This document shows positions 1 to 6,617 of a DNA stretch of 6,617 nt, one piece after another. Where the stretch lies: NCBI GenBank assembly GCA_002345845.1, contig DDWF01000138.1:17767-24383 (forward strand), given 5' to 3'. The stretch comes from Betaproteobacteria bacterium UBA2293 (lineage in GTDB: Bacteria > Pseudomonadota > Gammaproteobacteria > Burkholderiales > Rhodocyclaceae). The notes under the pieces were generated by a model. The model saw only the letters and a list, made by a program, of their open reading frames with translations. It did not search any database and was not told the origin of the DNA. A program made the translations under genes and the position numbers. How positions within the stretch are numbered: position 1 is the first letter of the stretch; each line of letters starts with the position of its first letter.

Positions 1-782
1 CGGCACAACTGACCCGCCTGGCCAAGCAGTCGGGCATCACCATCATCCTGGTCGGCCATGTGACCAAGGAGGGGGCACTGGCCGGACCGCGGGTGCTTGA
101 GCACATCGTCGATACCGTGCTTTATTTCGAGGGCGATACCCACTCCAGCTTCCGCCTGGTGCGCGCCTTCAAGAATCGTTTCGGGGCAGTGAACGAATTG
201 GGCGTTTTCGCCATGACCGAGAGCGGCCTCAAGGGGGTGAGCAATCCTTCCGCCCTGTTCCTCTCGCAGCATGGCCAGGAAGTTGCCGGTTCCTGCGTGA
301 TGGTGACGCAGGAAGGGACGCGACCGCTGCTGGTGGAAATTCAGGCGCTGGTCGATAGCGCCCACGGCAACCCACGGCGACTGACCGTTGGCCTGGAGGC
401 GCAGCGACTGGCCATGCTGCTGGCGGTGCTGCATCGCCATGCCGGCATCGTCTGCTTCGATCAGGATGTCTTCGTCAATGCCGTTGGCGGCGTCAAGATC
501 GCCGAGCCGGCGGCCGATCTGGCGGTGCTCATCGCCATCACCTCGTCGCTGAAGAATCGCCCCTTGCCGGCCAAGCTGGTGGTCTTTGGCGAAGTCGGCC
601 TGGCCGGTGAAATCCGTCCGGCACCGCGCGGCCAGGAACGTCTGCGCGAAGCGGCCAAACTGGGCTTCACGCGCGCCCTGATTCCCGAGGCCAATCGCCC
701 GAAACAGGCGATCCCCGGCATCGAGGTAGTGGCCGTACGCCGGGTTGAGGAGGCGGTGGCGCGGCTGCGCGAGTTCGACTAA
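1..782 (+). CDS. radA: DNA repair protein RadA/Sms, C-terminal part (5' end outside window)
   Basis: This is the last 259 codons of RadA, a RecA-like, DnaB-type ATPase that promotes branch migration and processing of recombination intermediates in the cytoplasm. The reading frame is open from base 3, with no start in view; the family is usually about 450-460 residues, so roughly the first 200 (zinc finger, Walker A) lie to the left. Visible hallmarks are the VGHVTKEG segment (bases 51-74), LAGPRVLEH, and the RadA signature KNRFG at bases 171-185. The Lon-protease-like C-terminal domain follows, with NAVGGVKI, EPAADLA where true Lon proteases carry the catalytic-Ser loop, then GEVGLAGEIR and EAAKLGF. 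The catalytic Ser is therefore absent, as is normal for RadA, so this domain acts as a structural/DNA-binding ring rather than a protease. The gene ends with TAA at 780-782. The next gene starts 27 bases later with no terminator between them, suggesting cotranscription. Identification is very secure. Confidence 0.97.
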   Translation, partial: AQLTRLAKQSGITIILVGHVTKEGALAGPRVLEHIVDTVLYFEGDTHSSFRLVRAFKNRFGAVNELGVFAMTESGLKGVSNPSALFLSQHGQEVAGSCVMVTQEGTRPLLVEIQALVDSAHGNPRRLTVGLEAQRLAMLLAVLHRHAGIVCFDQDVFVNAVGGVKIAEPAADLAVLIAITSSLKNRPLPAKLVVFGEVGLAGEIRPAPRGQERLREAAKLGFTRALIPEANRPKQAIPGIEVVAVRRVEEAVARLREFD

Positions 783-809
783 GCTGAAGGCCGATCCCCT
801 CTGACCTCA

Positions 810-2897
810 ATGTTCAACCTCTCCCGCTACTTTTCCACCGTCAGTTTCATTCTCATTGTCCTCGCCGCCGGCGTGCTCGGGCCGCTTTACCGGCAATTGT
901 CATTGCAGCAGATCACCGAGCTGGCCGAGAGCCGCAATGTGGCGATGGCCCAGATCTTCGAGAATTCCCTGCGTCTACCGCTGGAACAGTTGCTGGTTGC
1001 CTCGCTCGGCCGCGATGGCGACTACCTGCGCAACTCTTTCGAAGTCGCCGTGCTGCGGGAAAACGTCATTGCCCTGATGCGTAATACCTCGGTGGTCCAG
1101 GTCAATATCTACAACCGCCTGGGGGTGATGGTGTTTTCCCTCGATCCGCGGCAGATCGGTGAGGAACGCTTGCGCCACCCGGGATTCCGGACAGCCATGG
1201 CCGGTTTGGTGGATAGCGATCTGGAGTTCTTCGCCAAGTTCGACAGCTTTGCTGGCGAGCGCAAGGAGATTCACGTTCTTTCCAGCTACATTCCGGCAGT
1301 TGGCAGTGGCGGTGGGGTCGAGGGCGTTTTCGAGCTGTACCAGGAAGTGACGCCGTTCATGCATCAGCTGCAGCGTAGCCTGTGGTGGGTGACGGCCGGT
1401 GTCTTCGTTGTCTTCGCGCTGCTGTTCCTGATGCAGTACGCCGTTGTCCGGCGAGCCCAGCGCATCCTCGAGGAGCAGGAAGGGAAGATCAAGGCCGCGC
1501 GCGACACCCTGGAGTTGCAGGTTGAGGCGCGCACCGAGGAGTTGAAGCGCACCAATCTGCAGTTGCAGGGCGAGATCGGCGAGCGCCGGCAGGCGGAGAG
1601 CAAGCTGAACTATCTTGCCTATCACGATCCGCTGACCGGCCTGGCCAACCGTCGCTGTTTCATCGAACGCCTCGAGAAGAGCCTGCGCGAATCGGCCGAA
1701 CAGGGCTACCAGATGGCCGTGCTGTTCGTCGATCTCGATCAGTTCAAGCAGGTTAACGATTCGCTCGGCCACGGCGTCGGCGACGAGTTGCTGGTTTCCG
1801 TCGCCGCCCGCCTGACTGAACAACTGCGCCTGGTGGACATGCTGGCCCGTCTCGGTGGCGACGAATTCATCTGCCTGATCGAGCACGTACGCGACGAAGA
1901 CGAGGTAGCCATCGTCGCCAACGAGATCATCGATGCCTTCGATACCCCCTTCCGTCTGGGCGACCACGAATTGTTCCTTTCCGCTTCGGTCGGCATCAGC
2001 CTGTTTCCGCGCGACGGCGCCAGCGTTCTCGAGCTGATGCGCAATGCCGATTCGGCCATGTACCGGGCCAAAGCCATCGGCCGTGGAAATTTCCATTTCT
2101 ACACGCCGGAAATGACTGTCGATGCCCAGGCCCGCATCCGCATGGAAAATCTGCTGCGGCGGGCGGTCGAGCACGGTGAGTTGCGGATACACCTGCAGCC
2201 TCAGGTCGATGCATCGAGTGGCCGGCTGCTCGGGGCCGAGGCGCTGGTGCGCTGGGAAAGTCCCGAACTGGGGCCGGTCATGCCGAGTCGGTTCATTCCG
2301 CTGGCCGAGGATTCGGGCATCATCGTGCCGCTCGGCAACTGGGTGCTCAGGGAAACCTGCCGTCAGGTCGCCGAGTGGGCGGCCCGCGGCTTCCTGGTGC
2401 CGACCGTTTCGGTCAACCTCTCGGTGAAGCAGCTGGAACGTCCCGAGTTCGTCAAGGTACTCGGCGAGATCATCGACGAAACCGGCATCGAGCCGTCGCG
2501 ACTCAAACTCGAACTGACCGAGTCGGTGCTCATGGGGGTCGGCGATCCGCAAGCCGTTCTCGAGCGTCTCGGGGAACTTGGCATCGGTCTGGCACTCGAT
2601 GATTTCGGTACCGGCTATTCCTCGCTCAGCTATCTGAAAATGCTGCCCATCCAGCAACTGAAAATCGATCGCTCCTTCGTCACCGGCATTGGTCGCAGCC
2701 GGGGCGATGAGGCGATCATTCGTACCGTCATGCAACTGGCCGCCAGCCTTTCTTTCGAGGTGGTTGCCGAAGGCGTCGAGACGCAGGAACAGGCCGAGTT
2801 CCTGGCCACCCTCGGCTGCCACCAGTTGCAAGGCGACCTGCACGGCAAGGCGGTGCCACCCGGCGAGTTCTTCGCCCGCTGGGCGGGCCGGGCATGA
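810..2897 (+). CDS. Membrane-anchored GGDEF-EAL c-di-GMP cyclase/phosphodiesterase with periplasmic sensor
   Basis: This 695-residue inner-membrane protein is predicted to make and/or break cyclic di-GMP. In order: membrane segment ~11-27; periplasmic domain ~28-190, with a Cache-like stretch around 95-131 (VNIYNRLGVMVFS, then a conserved-looking IGEE...HPGF); membrane segment ~191-212; coiled-coil linker ~215-268 with no evident HAMP; GGDEF domain ~268-432; EAL domain ~445-695. The GGDEF domain keeps D308, N316/D317, GGDEF at 349-353, and an inhibitory-site RxxD (R340-D343) exactly five residues upstream. The EAL domain keeps E477, N536, E568, D597/D598 in DDFGTGYSS, K618, E654 and Q674, so phosphodiesterase activity is expected. 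Oddly, D676 sits where an aromatic residue normally follows QG. ATG 810 is the first ATG after the upstream TAA and gives a sensible N-terminus, but no good Shine-Dalgarno sits at normal spacing (GAAGG at 786-790 is 19 bases away). The stop overlaps the next gene. Which activity dominates, and the sensed signal, cannot be read from sequence. Confidence 0.95.
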   Translation: MFNLSRYFSTVSFILIVLAAGVLGPLYRQLSLQQITELAESRNVAMAQIFENSLRLPLEQLLVASLGRDGDYLRNSFEVAVLRENVIALMRNTSVVQVNIYNRLGVMVFSLDPRQIGEERLRHPGFRTAMAGLVDSDLEFFAKFDSFAGERKEIHVLSSYIPAVGSGGGVEGVFELYQEVTPFMHQLQRSLWWVTAGVFVVFALLFLMQYAVVRRAQRILEEQEGKIKAARDTLELQVEARTEELKRTNLQLQGEIGERRQAESKLNYLAYHDPLTGLANRRCFIERLEKSLRESAEQGYQMAVLFVDLDQFKQVNDSLGHGVGDELLVSVAARLTEQLRLVDMLARLGGDEFICLIEHVRDEDEVAIVANEIIDAFDTPFRLGDHELFLSASVGISLFPRDGASVLELMRNADSAMYRAKAIGRGNFHFYTPEMTVDAQARIRMENLLRRAVEHGELRIHLQPQVDASSGRLLGAEALVRWESPELGPVMPSRFIPLAEDSGIIVPLGNWVLRETCRQVAEWAARGFLVPTVSVNLSVKQLERPEFVKVLGEIIDETGIEPSRLKLELTESVLMGVGDPQAVLERLGELGIGLALDDFGTGYSSLSYLKMLPIQQLKIDRSFVTGIGRSRGDEAIIRTVMQLAASLSFEVVAEGVETQEQAEFLATLGCHQLQGDLHGKAVPPGEFFARWAGRA
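2894..2897 (+). promoter_or_regulatory. ATGA stop/start overlap (likely translational coupling)
   Basis: The permease ATG (2894-2896) overlaps the TGA stop (2895-2897) of the GGDEF-EAL gene by a -1 frame shift. The region just upstream is plain G/C-rich coding sequence without a strong Shine-Dalgarno, so re-initiation by ribosomes finishing the first gene is the simplest model. The overlap is seen directly; coupling is inferred. Confidence 0.75.
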
Positions 2898-5380
2898 TCG
2901 CGCTGGCCTGGCGGCTGCTTGGCCGGGAACTGCGTTCCGGTGAATTGCGCCTGCTCTTTGCCGCGCTCTGCGTGGCCGTCGCCGCCGTTACCGCCGTCGG
3001 CTTTTTCGCCGACCGCATCCGGATGGCGCTGGAACGTGAGGCGCAGCAACTGATGGGCGGCGATCTGGTGGTCATCGCCGATCATCCATTACCGGACGCC
3101 TATCGCCTGGAAGCCGCCGTGCGCCAGCTGCAAACGGCGGAAACGCTGATTTTTCCGAGCATGGTCGTCTTCGGTGAGGCCATACAGCTGGCCGATATCA
3201 AGGCCGTCAGCAGCAGCTATCCCTTGCGCGGCCGGCTGTCGACGGCCACTCGTCTGGGCGAGGCGGGGCAGCCGGTGGCCGGTGGGCCGCAGCCGGGAAC
3301 GGCCTGGCTCGACGAGCGTCTGGCGACGGCACTGCAGGCGGCGCCAGGCGACACCGTGACGATCGGCAAGGCGCACTTGCGGGTGACCGCGATCGTCACC
3401 CTGGAGCCGGATCGCGGCATCAGCTTTTTCAGTCTGGCACCGCGCCTGCTGATGCACCTCGACGACATTCCGGCCAGTGGCCTGGTGCAGTTCGGTTCGC
3501 GCTTGCGCTACCGCTTGCTGATGGCCGGCGAGACGCCTGCGGTCGAGGCGCTGCGCGGCTGGCTGGAGGAGCGGCTGACGCGTGGCGAGCGACTGGAGGA
3601 TGCGCGCAATGCCCGCCCGGAAATCCGTAGCGCCCTCGACCGGGCCGAACGCTTCCTCGGTCTGGCGACCCTGCTCACGGTCATTCTCGCCGCCGTCGCC
3701 GTGGCCCTGGCCACCCGCCGCTACCTGCAGCGCCATCTCGATGCCTGCGCCGTGATGCGCTGCCTGGGCATGACCCAGGGACGACTGCTGCGCCTGCATG
3801 GGCTGATGTTTTTCTGGCTGGCGCTGGTTGCCGTCGCTGTCGGCGGAGCGATCGGTTTTGCCGCCCATTTCGCCCTGGTCGAGGCGCTGACCGGCTTGTT
3901 CGCCGTCCATCTGCCGTATCCCGGCGGCCGGCCGCTGGTGCACGGTGCCGCCGTCGCCGCCGTGCTGCTCTTCGGTTTCGCCTTGCCCCCCTTGATGCAA
4001 CTGGCCCGGGTGCCGACATTGCGCGTCCTGCGCCGCGAACTGGGCGCCCCACGGCCATCGCTGCTCGGCGGCTATGCCCTCGGTTTCCTGCTGCTCGGCG
4101 GCTTGATCGTCATTGTTGCCGGTGATCCGCGCCTCGGTCTGCTCGCCCTCGGCGGCTTCAGCGGCGCGCTGCTGGCCTTCTGGCTGGTCGCCCGCCTGAG
4201 CCTGGTCCTGCTTGGCCGTTTGCGCGGCGCCGGCGGGCACGGCTGGCGGCAGGGCCTGGCCAACTTGTCGCGGCATGCGCCAGCGGCGACCTTGCAGATC
4301 GTTGCCCTGGCCATCGGCCTGATGGCCATGCTGCTGCTCACCGTCACCCGCGGCGAACTGCTCGACGCCTGGGCGCAAGGCATGCCGGCCGATGCCCCCA
4401 ATCGCTTCATCGTCAACATTCAGCCCGAGCAGCGGGCGGCGGTTGCCGAGGTGCTCGCCGCTGCCGGCGTCGCCGCCGAACTGGCGCCGATGGTGCGCGC
4501 CCGTCTGCTCAGCATCGCCGAGCGCCCGGTCAGCGCCGCCAACTATCCCGAGGACGAACGGGCGCAGCGGCTGGTCGAGCGCGAGTTCAATCTCTCCTGG
4601 CGCGACAGCCTGCCGCCCGGCAACCTGGTCACTGCCGGGCGCTGGTTCTCGGCTGATGAAGCCGGGCAGGGCGTCGCCTCGGTCGAGGAGGGGCTGGCGC
4701 GGACGCTCGGCATTGCCGTTGGCGACGAACTGGTGTTTTCCGTGGCCGGCATCGAACGCCGGGTACGCGTCAGCAACCTGCGCAAGCTGGAGTGGGATTC
4801 GATGCGCGTCAATTTCTTCGTCCTCACGCCCTCCGGCATCATCGATGACCTGCCGGCCAGCTACATCACCAGCTTTCATTTGCCAACGGCCGAGGCACGG
4901 ATTGGCGTGCAACTGGTCGAACGCTTTCCCAACCTGACGGTGATTGACATCGCCGCCGCCATCGATCAGTTGCGCACGGTGATGGGGCAGGTGGCCGGCG
5001 CGGTGCGCTTCATCTTCCTGTTCACGTTGCTTGCCGGCGCTATCGTCCTCTACTCGGCACTGCTCTCGATGCTTGACGAGCGCCGTTACGACATCGCCGT
5101 GATGCGCGCACTTGGTGCCCAGCGCCGGCAACTGGCCAGCGCCATGCTGGCCGAACTGGCCATCGTCGGCGGCATTGCCGGCCTGATCGCGGCCGGCGGC
5201 GCGATCGGGCTGGCGCAACTGATCGCCCGCCAGATCTTCCAGCTCGACCTGACGCCGGCCTACTGGCTGCCACCGGCCGCCGCGGCCGGTGGCGCTGCCC
5301 TGGCCGTGGCCATCGGCTGGTGGGCGATGCGCCGGTTGCTGGCGACGCCGCCGCTGGCACTGCTGCGCAGCGGCGCCTGA
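2894..5380 (+). CDS. FtsX-family ABC transporter permease, YbbP-like
   Basis: This 828-residue inner-membrane permease resembles E. coli YbbP (about 800 residues), the membrane subunit of the YbbA-YbbP ABC system, whose substrate is not firmly known. It has a YbbP-like N-terminus (amphipathic start, membrane segment ~17-38, then MGGD at 54-57) and a periplasmic domain ~39-250. Membrane segments follow near 253-274, 302-326, 350-372, 391-410, 414-437 and 464-484, then a second periplasmic domain ~485-695, and last segments near 703-727, 751-775 and 790-812. The FtsX module occurs twice: AVMRCLG (286-292) and AVMRALG (735-741) each begin a matching membrane-entry region, so the protein is an internal duplication. 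The stretch EWDSMRVNFFVL (633-644) matches a conserved YbbP-family motif. ATG 2894 lies in an ATGA overlap with the previous gene's stop, so translation is probably coupled. No ATP-binding subunit is encoded in the window; the protein needs one to work as a transporter. A role in moving lipids or lipoproteins in the envelope is family-based inference only. Confidence 0.93.
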   Translation: MIALAWRLLGRELRSGELRLLFAALCVAVAAVTAVGFFADRIRMALEREAQQLMGGDLVVIADHPLPDAYRLEAAVRQLQTAETLIFPSMVVFGEAIQLADIKAVSSSYPLRGRLSTATRLGEAGQPVAGGPQPGTAWLDERLATALQAAPGDTVTIGKAHLRVTAIVTLEPDRGISFFSLAPRLLMHLDDIPASGLVQFGSRLRYRLLMAGETPAVEALRGWLEERLTRGERLEDARNARPEIRSALDRAERFLGLATLLTVILAAVAVALATRRYLQRHLDACAVMRCLGMTQGRLLRLHGLMFFWLALVAVAVGGAIGFAAHFALVEALTGLFAVHLPYPGGRPLVHGAAVAAVLLFGFALPPLMQLARVPTLRVLRRELGAPRPSLLGGYALGFLLLGGLIVIVAGDPRLGLLALGGFSGALLAFWLVARLSLVLLGRLRGAGGHGWRQGLANLSRHAPAATLQIVALAIGLMAMLLLTVTRGELLDAWAQGMPADAPNRFIVNIQPEQRAAVAEVLAAAGVAAELAPMVRARLLSIAERPVSAANYPEDERAQRLVEREFNLSWRDSLPPGNLVTAGRWFSADEAGQGVASVEEGLARTLGIAVGDELVFSVAGIERRVRVSNLRKLEWDSMRVNFFVLTPSGIIDDLPASYITSFHLPTAEARIGVQLVERFPNLTVIDIAAAIDQLRTVMGQVAGAVRFIFLFTLLAGAIVLYSALLSMLDERRYDIAVMRALGAQRRQLASAMLAELAIVGGIAGLIAAGGAIGLAQLIARQIFQLDLTPAYWLPPAAAAGGAALAVAIGWWAMRRLLATPPLALLRSGA

Positions 5381-5381
5381 G

Positions 5382-5420
5382 GCATAGCGGCGAACTCTTT
5401 GCCGGGCGTGGGGTCTATGC
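5382..5420 (+). repeat. Small imperfect inverted repeat in the permease-ygiQ gap
   Basis: GCATAG at 5382-5387 is exactly complementary to CTATGC at 5415-5420. Nested directly inside, CGGC (5388-5391) pairs with GCCG (5401-5404) around a 9-base loop, leaving a 10-base bulge on the 3' side. The structure starts two bases after the permease stop. No T-tract follows, so it is not a typical Rho-independent terminator. It could be an mRNA 3'-end stabilising stem, a weak pause site, or chance. Confidence 0.3.
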
Positions 5421-5442
5421 AACCTTGGTCCGCTGGGCTGTC

Positions 5443-5445
5443 AGG
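5443..5445 (+). promoter_or_regulatory. Weak Shine-Dalgarno candidate for the ygiQ-family gene
   Basis: AGG at 5443-5445 lies 11 bases before ATG 5457, slightly long and short in match, but it is the only purine-rich candidate near this start. An overlapping TAAAAT at 5446-5451 matches the -10 consensus at five of six positions, but it would place a transcript start almost on the ATG and lacks a convincing -35 box. I therefore do not call it a promoter. Confidence 0.35.
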
Positions 5446-5456
5446 TAAAATATTTC

Positions 5457-6617
5457 ATGGTTTCAATTACACAAACACCGCCGCCCCTGTTCGGCTATCG
5501 CAAGTTCTGGGCGCACCGTTTCGGCCCGGCGCCCTTCCTGCCCATGTCGCGGGCCGAGATGGAAACGCTGGGCTGGGACTCCTGCGACATCATCCTGGTC
5601 ACCGGCGACGCCTATATCGACCATCCGAGTTTCGGCATGGCCCTGGTCGGCCGCCTGCTCGAAGCGCAGGGTTTCCGCGTTGGCATCATCTGTCAGCCGG
5701 ACTGGAATTCGGCGCAGGCCTTCAAGCAACTCGGCAAGCCCAACCTGTTCTTCGGCGTCACCGCCGGCAACATGGATTCGATGATCAACCGCTACACGGC
5801 TGACCGCAAGATCCGCTCCGATGACGCCTACACGCCGAATGCCGAGGCGAACAAGCGGCCGGACCGCGCCGTCACCGTCTATGCCCAGCGCTGCCGCGAG
5901 GCGTTCTCCGGTGTGCCGGTGGTGATTGGTTCGATCGAGGCCAGCCTGCGCCGCATCGCCCATTACGACTACTGGTCGGACAAGGTGCGTCGTTCGGTGC
6001 TGCCCGATTCCAAGGCTGACCTGCTGGTATTCGGCAACGCCGAGCGGGCCATCGTCGAGATTGCGCACCGCCTGGCAAAAGGCGAGAAGATCACCGACAT
6101 CCGCGACTTGCGCGGCACGGCGTTCATGGTCCCGTCCGGCTGGCTGCCATCCGATGAGTGGGACGAGACGGACTCGACCGAGGTCGATACGCCGGGGCCG
6201 CTGGTCAAGCATGCCGATCCCTATGCCATGGAAGACAGCAAGCAGGCCACCAGCTGCGCGACGCCGGCGGCCGCCGATGGCGCCCAGCCGGTCCGTTTGT
6301 TGACACGTGAGCAGCGCCTGGCGGCGCGCCGCGACAAGCGCGCCCACACGGTCATCCGCCTGCCGTCCTATGAGCAGGTCAAGGACGACCCGGTGCTCTA
6401 CGCCCACGCCTCGCGCACCTTTCATCTCGAATCCAACCCGGGCAACGCCCGCGCGCTGCGCCAGGCGCACGGCGAGCGCGACGTCTGGCTGAATCCGCCG
6501 CCCTTCCCGCTGACCACCGAGGAACTCGACGGCGTCTACGAGGCTCCCTACGCCCGACGCCCGCACCCGAGCTACGGCGACGCCAAGATCCCGGCCTGGG
6601 AGATGATCCGCTTCTCG
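5457..6617 (+). CDS. ygiQ: YgiQ-family radical SAM protein, N-terminal half (3' end outside window)
   Basis: The visible 387 codons are open to the last base and closely resemble the N-terminal half of E. coli YgiQ (UPF0313 family, about 740 residues), a radical SAM protein of unknown reaction and substrate. Hallmarks in order: [11 protein letters not shown] (22-32), [16 protein letters not shown] (38-53), HPSFGMA (56-62), [18 protein letters not shown] (96-113), KRPDRA (133-138), [16 protein letters not shown] (160-175), [14 protein letters not shown] (299-312), [10 protein letters not shown] (328-337), [13 protein letters not shown] (344-356), and PHPSYGD (369-375). The N-terminal part looks like a Rossmann-type alpha/beta domain preceding the radical SAM barrel. 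The window stops at EMIRFS; in the family the CxxxCxxC motif that binds the 4Fe-4S cluster follows within a few residues, so it cannot be checked here. Residues ~231-295 form a less conserved, polar/Ala-rich linker. ATG 5457 is the first ATG in this frame near the conserved start and lies 76 bases after the permease stop. Family assignment is secure; biochemical role is not. Confidence 0.95.
   Translation, partial: MVSITQTPPPLFGYRKFWAHRFGPAPFLPMSRAEMETLGWDSCDIILVTGDAYIDHPSFGMALVGRLLEAQGFRVGIICQPDWNSAQAFKQLGKPNLFFGVTAGNMDSMINRYTADRKIRSDDAYTPNAEANKRPDRAVTVYAQRCREAFSGVPVVIGSIEASLRRIAHYDYWSDKVRRSVLPDSKADLLVFGNAERAIVEIAHRLAKGEKITDIRDLRGTAFMVPSGWLPSDEWDETDSTEVDTPGPLVKHADPYAMEDSKQATSCATPAAADGAQPVRLLTREQRLAARRDKRAHTVIRLPSYEQVKDDPVLYAHASRTFHLESNPGNARALRQAHGERDVWLNPPPFPLTTEELDGVYEAPYARRPHPSYGDAKIPAWEMIRFS

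Noticed and set aside
361..378. Direct repeat of CCCACGGC (361-368 and 371-378) inside radA
   Set aside because: It is only two short copies within conserved coding sequence, and the repeat encodes different residues in the two copies. Best read as chance.
594..680. Lon-like sequence in radA as evidence of a Lon protease gene
   Set aside because: The domain follows the KNRFG RadA signature and lacks the Lon catalytic Ser loop; it is the normal RadA C-terminal domain.
975..2843. Long open frame of 622 codons on the - strand, opposite the GGDEF-EAL gene
   Set aside because: Its codons are exact reverse complements of the sense codons (same codon boundaries). In GC-rich genes that avoid TTA, CTA and TCA this frame stays open by default; it ends exactly where the sense gene uses CTA (975-977). 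The product is a Gln/Asp/Leu-rich mix with no recognisable domain.
3089..5422. Open frame of 777 codons on the - strand, opposite the permease gene
   Set aside because: It is codon-aligned with the sense gene and explained by the same codon bias. Its product is extremely Gln/Gly/Ala-rich, with no membrane segment or domain, while the sense strand encodes a clear FtsX-family protein.
5446..5451. TAAAAT as a -10 promoter box for ygiQ
   Set aside because: There is no convincing -35 at 16-18 bases (nearest is TTGGTC at 5425-5430 with a 15-base spacer), and the implied transcript start falls on the ATG.
5463..6566. Open frame of 367 codons on the - strand, opposite the ygiQ-family gene
   Set aside because: It is codon-aligned antisense to a strongly conserved YgiQ reading frame, with the same cause and no recognisable domain.

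Overview
The window is a compact, GC-rich stretch of ordinary-looking bacterial chromosome carrying four protein genes, all on the + strand. High third-position GC, scarcity of TTA/CTA/TCA codons and the character of the proteins suggest a betaproteobacterium. My best guess is the Rhodocyclales (Dechloromonas/Azonexus-like), but that is inference from gene style, not from a marker sequence. There are no RNA genes, mobile elements, CRISPR arrays or long repeats.

Layout: (1) bases 1-782 hold the 3' part of radA (DNA repair protein RadA/Sms), entering from the left edge after its zinc finger and Walker A regions. (2) After only 27 bases, 810-2897 encodes a membrane-anchored, dual-domain cyclic-di-GMP enzyme: two membrane segments around a periplasmic sensor, a coiled-coil linker, GGDEF, then EAL. 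Catalytic and inhibitory-site motifs look intact in both enzyme domains. (3) Overlapping its stop by an ATGA junction, 2894-5380 encodes a large YbbP-type FtsX-family ABC transporter permease with two FtsX modules and about ten membrane segments. (4) After a 76-base gap, the 5' half of a YgiQ-family radical SAM gene starts at 5457 and runs off the right edge, cut just before where the iron-sulfur cysteine motif is expected.

The first three genes are packed tightly enough to be one transcript: repair factor, c-di-GMP sensor enzyme, envelope permease. The ATGA overlap makes translational coupling of the c-di-GMP enzyme and the permease likely. No ATPase partner for the permease is visible here. 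The 76-base gap before ygiQ holds a small imperfect stem-loop without a T-tract and a weak -10-like/Shine-Dalgarno region, so a separate ygiQ promoter is possible but unproven.

I found no convincing undescribed system. The points most worth following are the c-di-GMP enzyme/orphan permease pairing, the unclassified periplasmic sensor domain, and an unusual Asp next to the last catalytic residue of the EAL domain.
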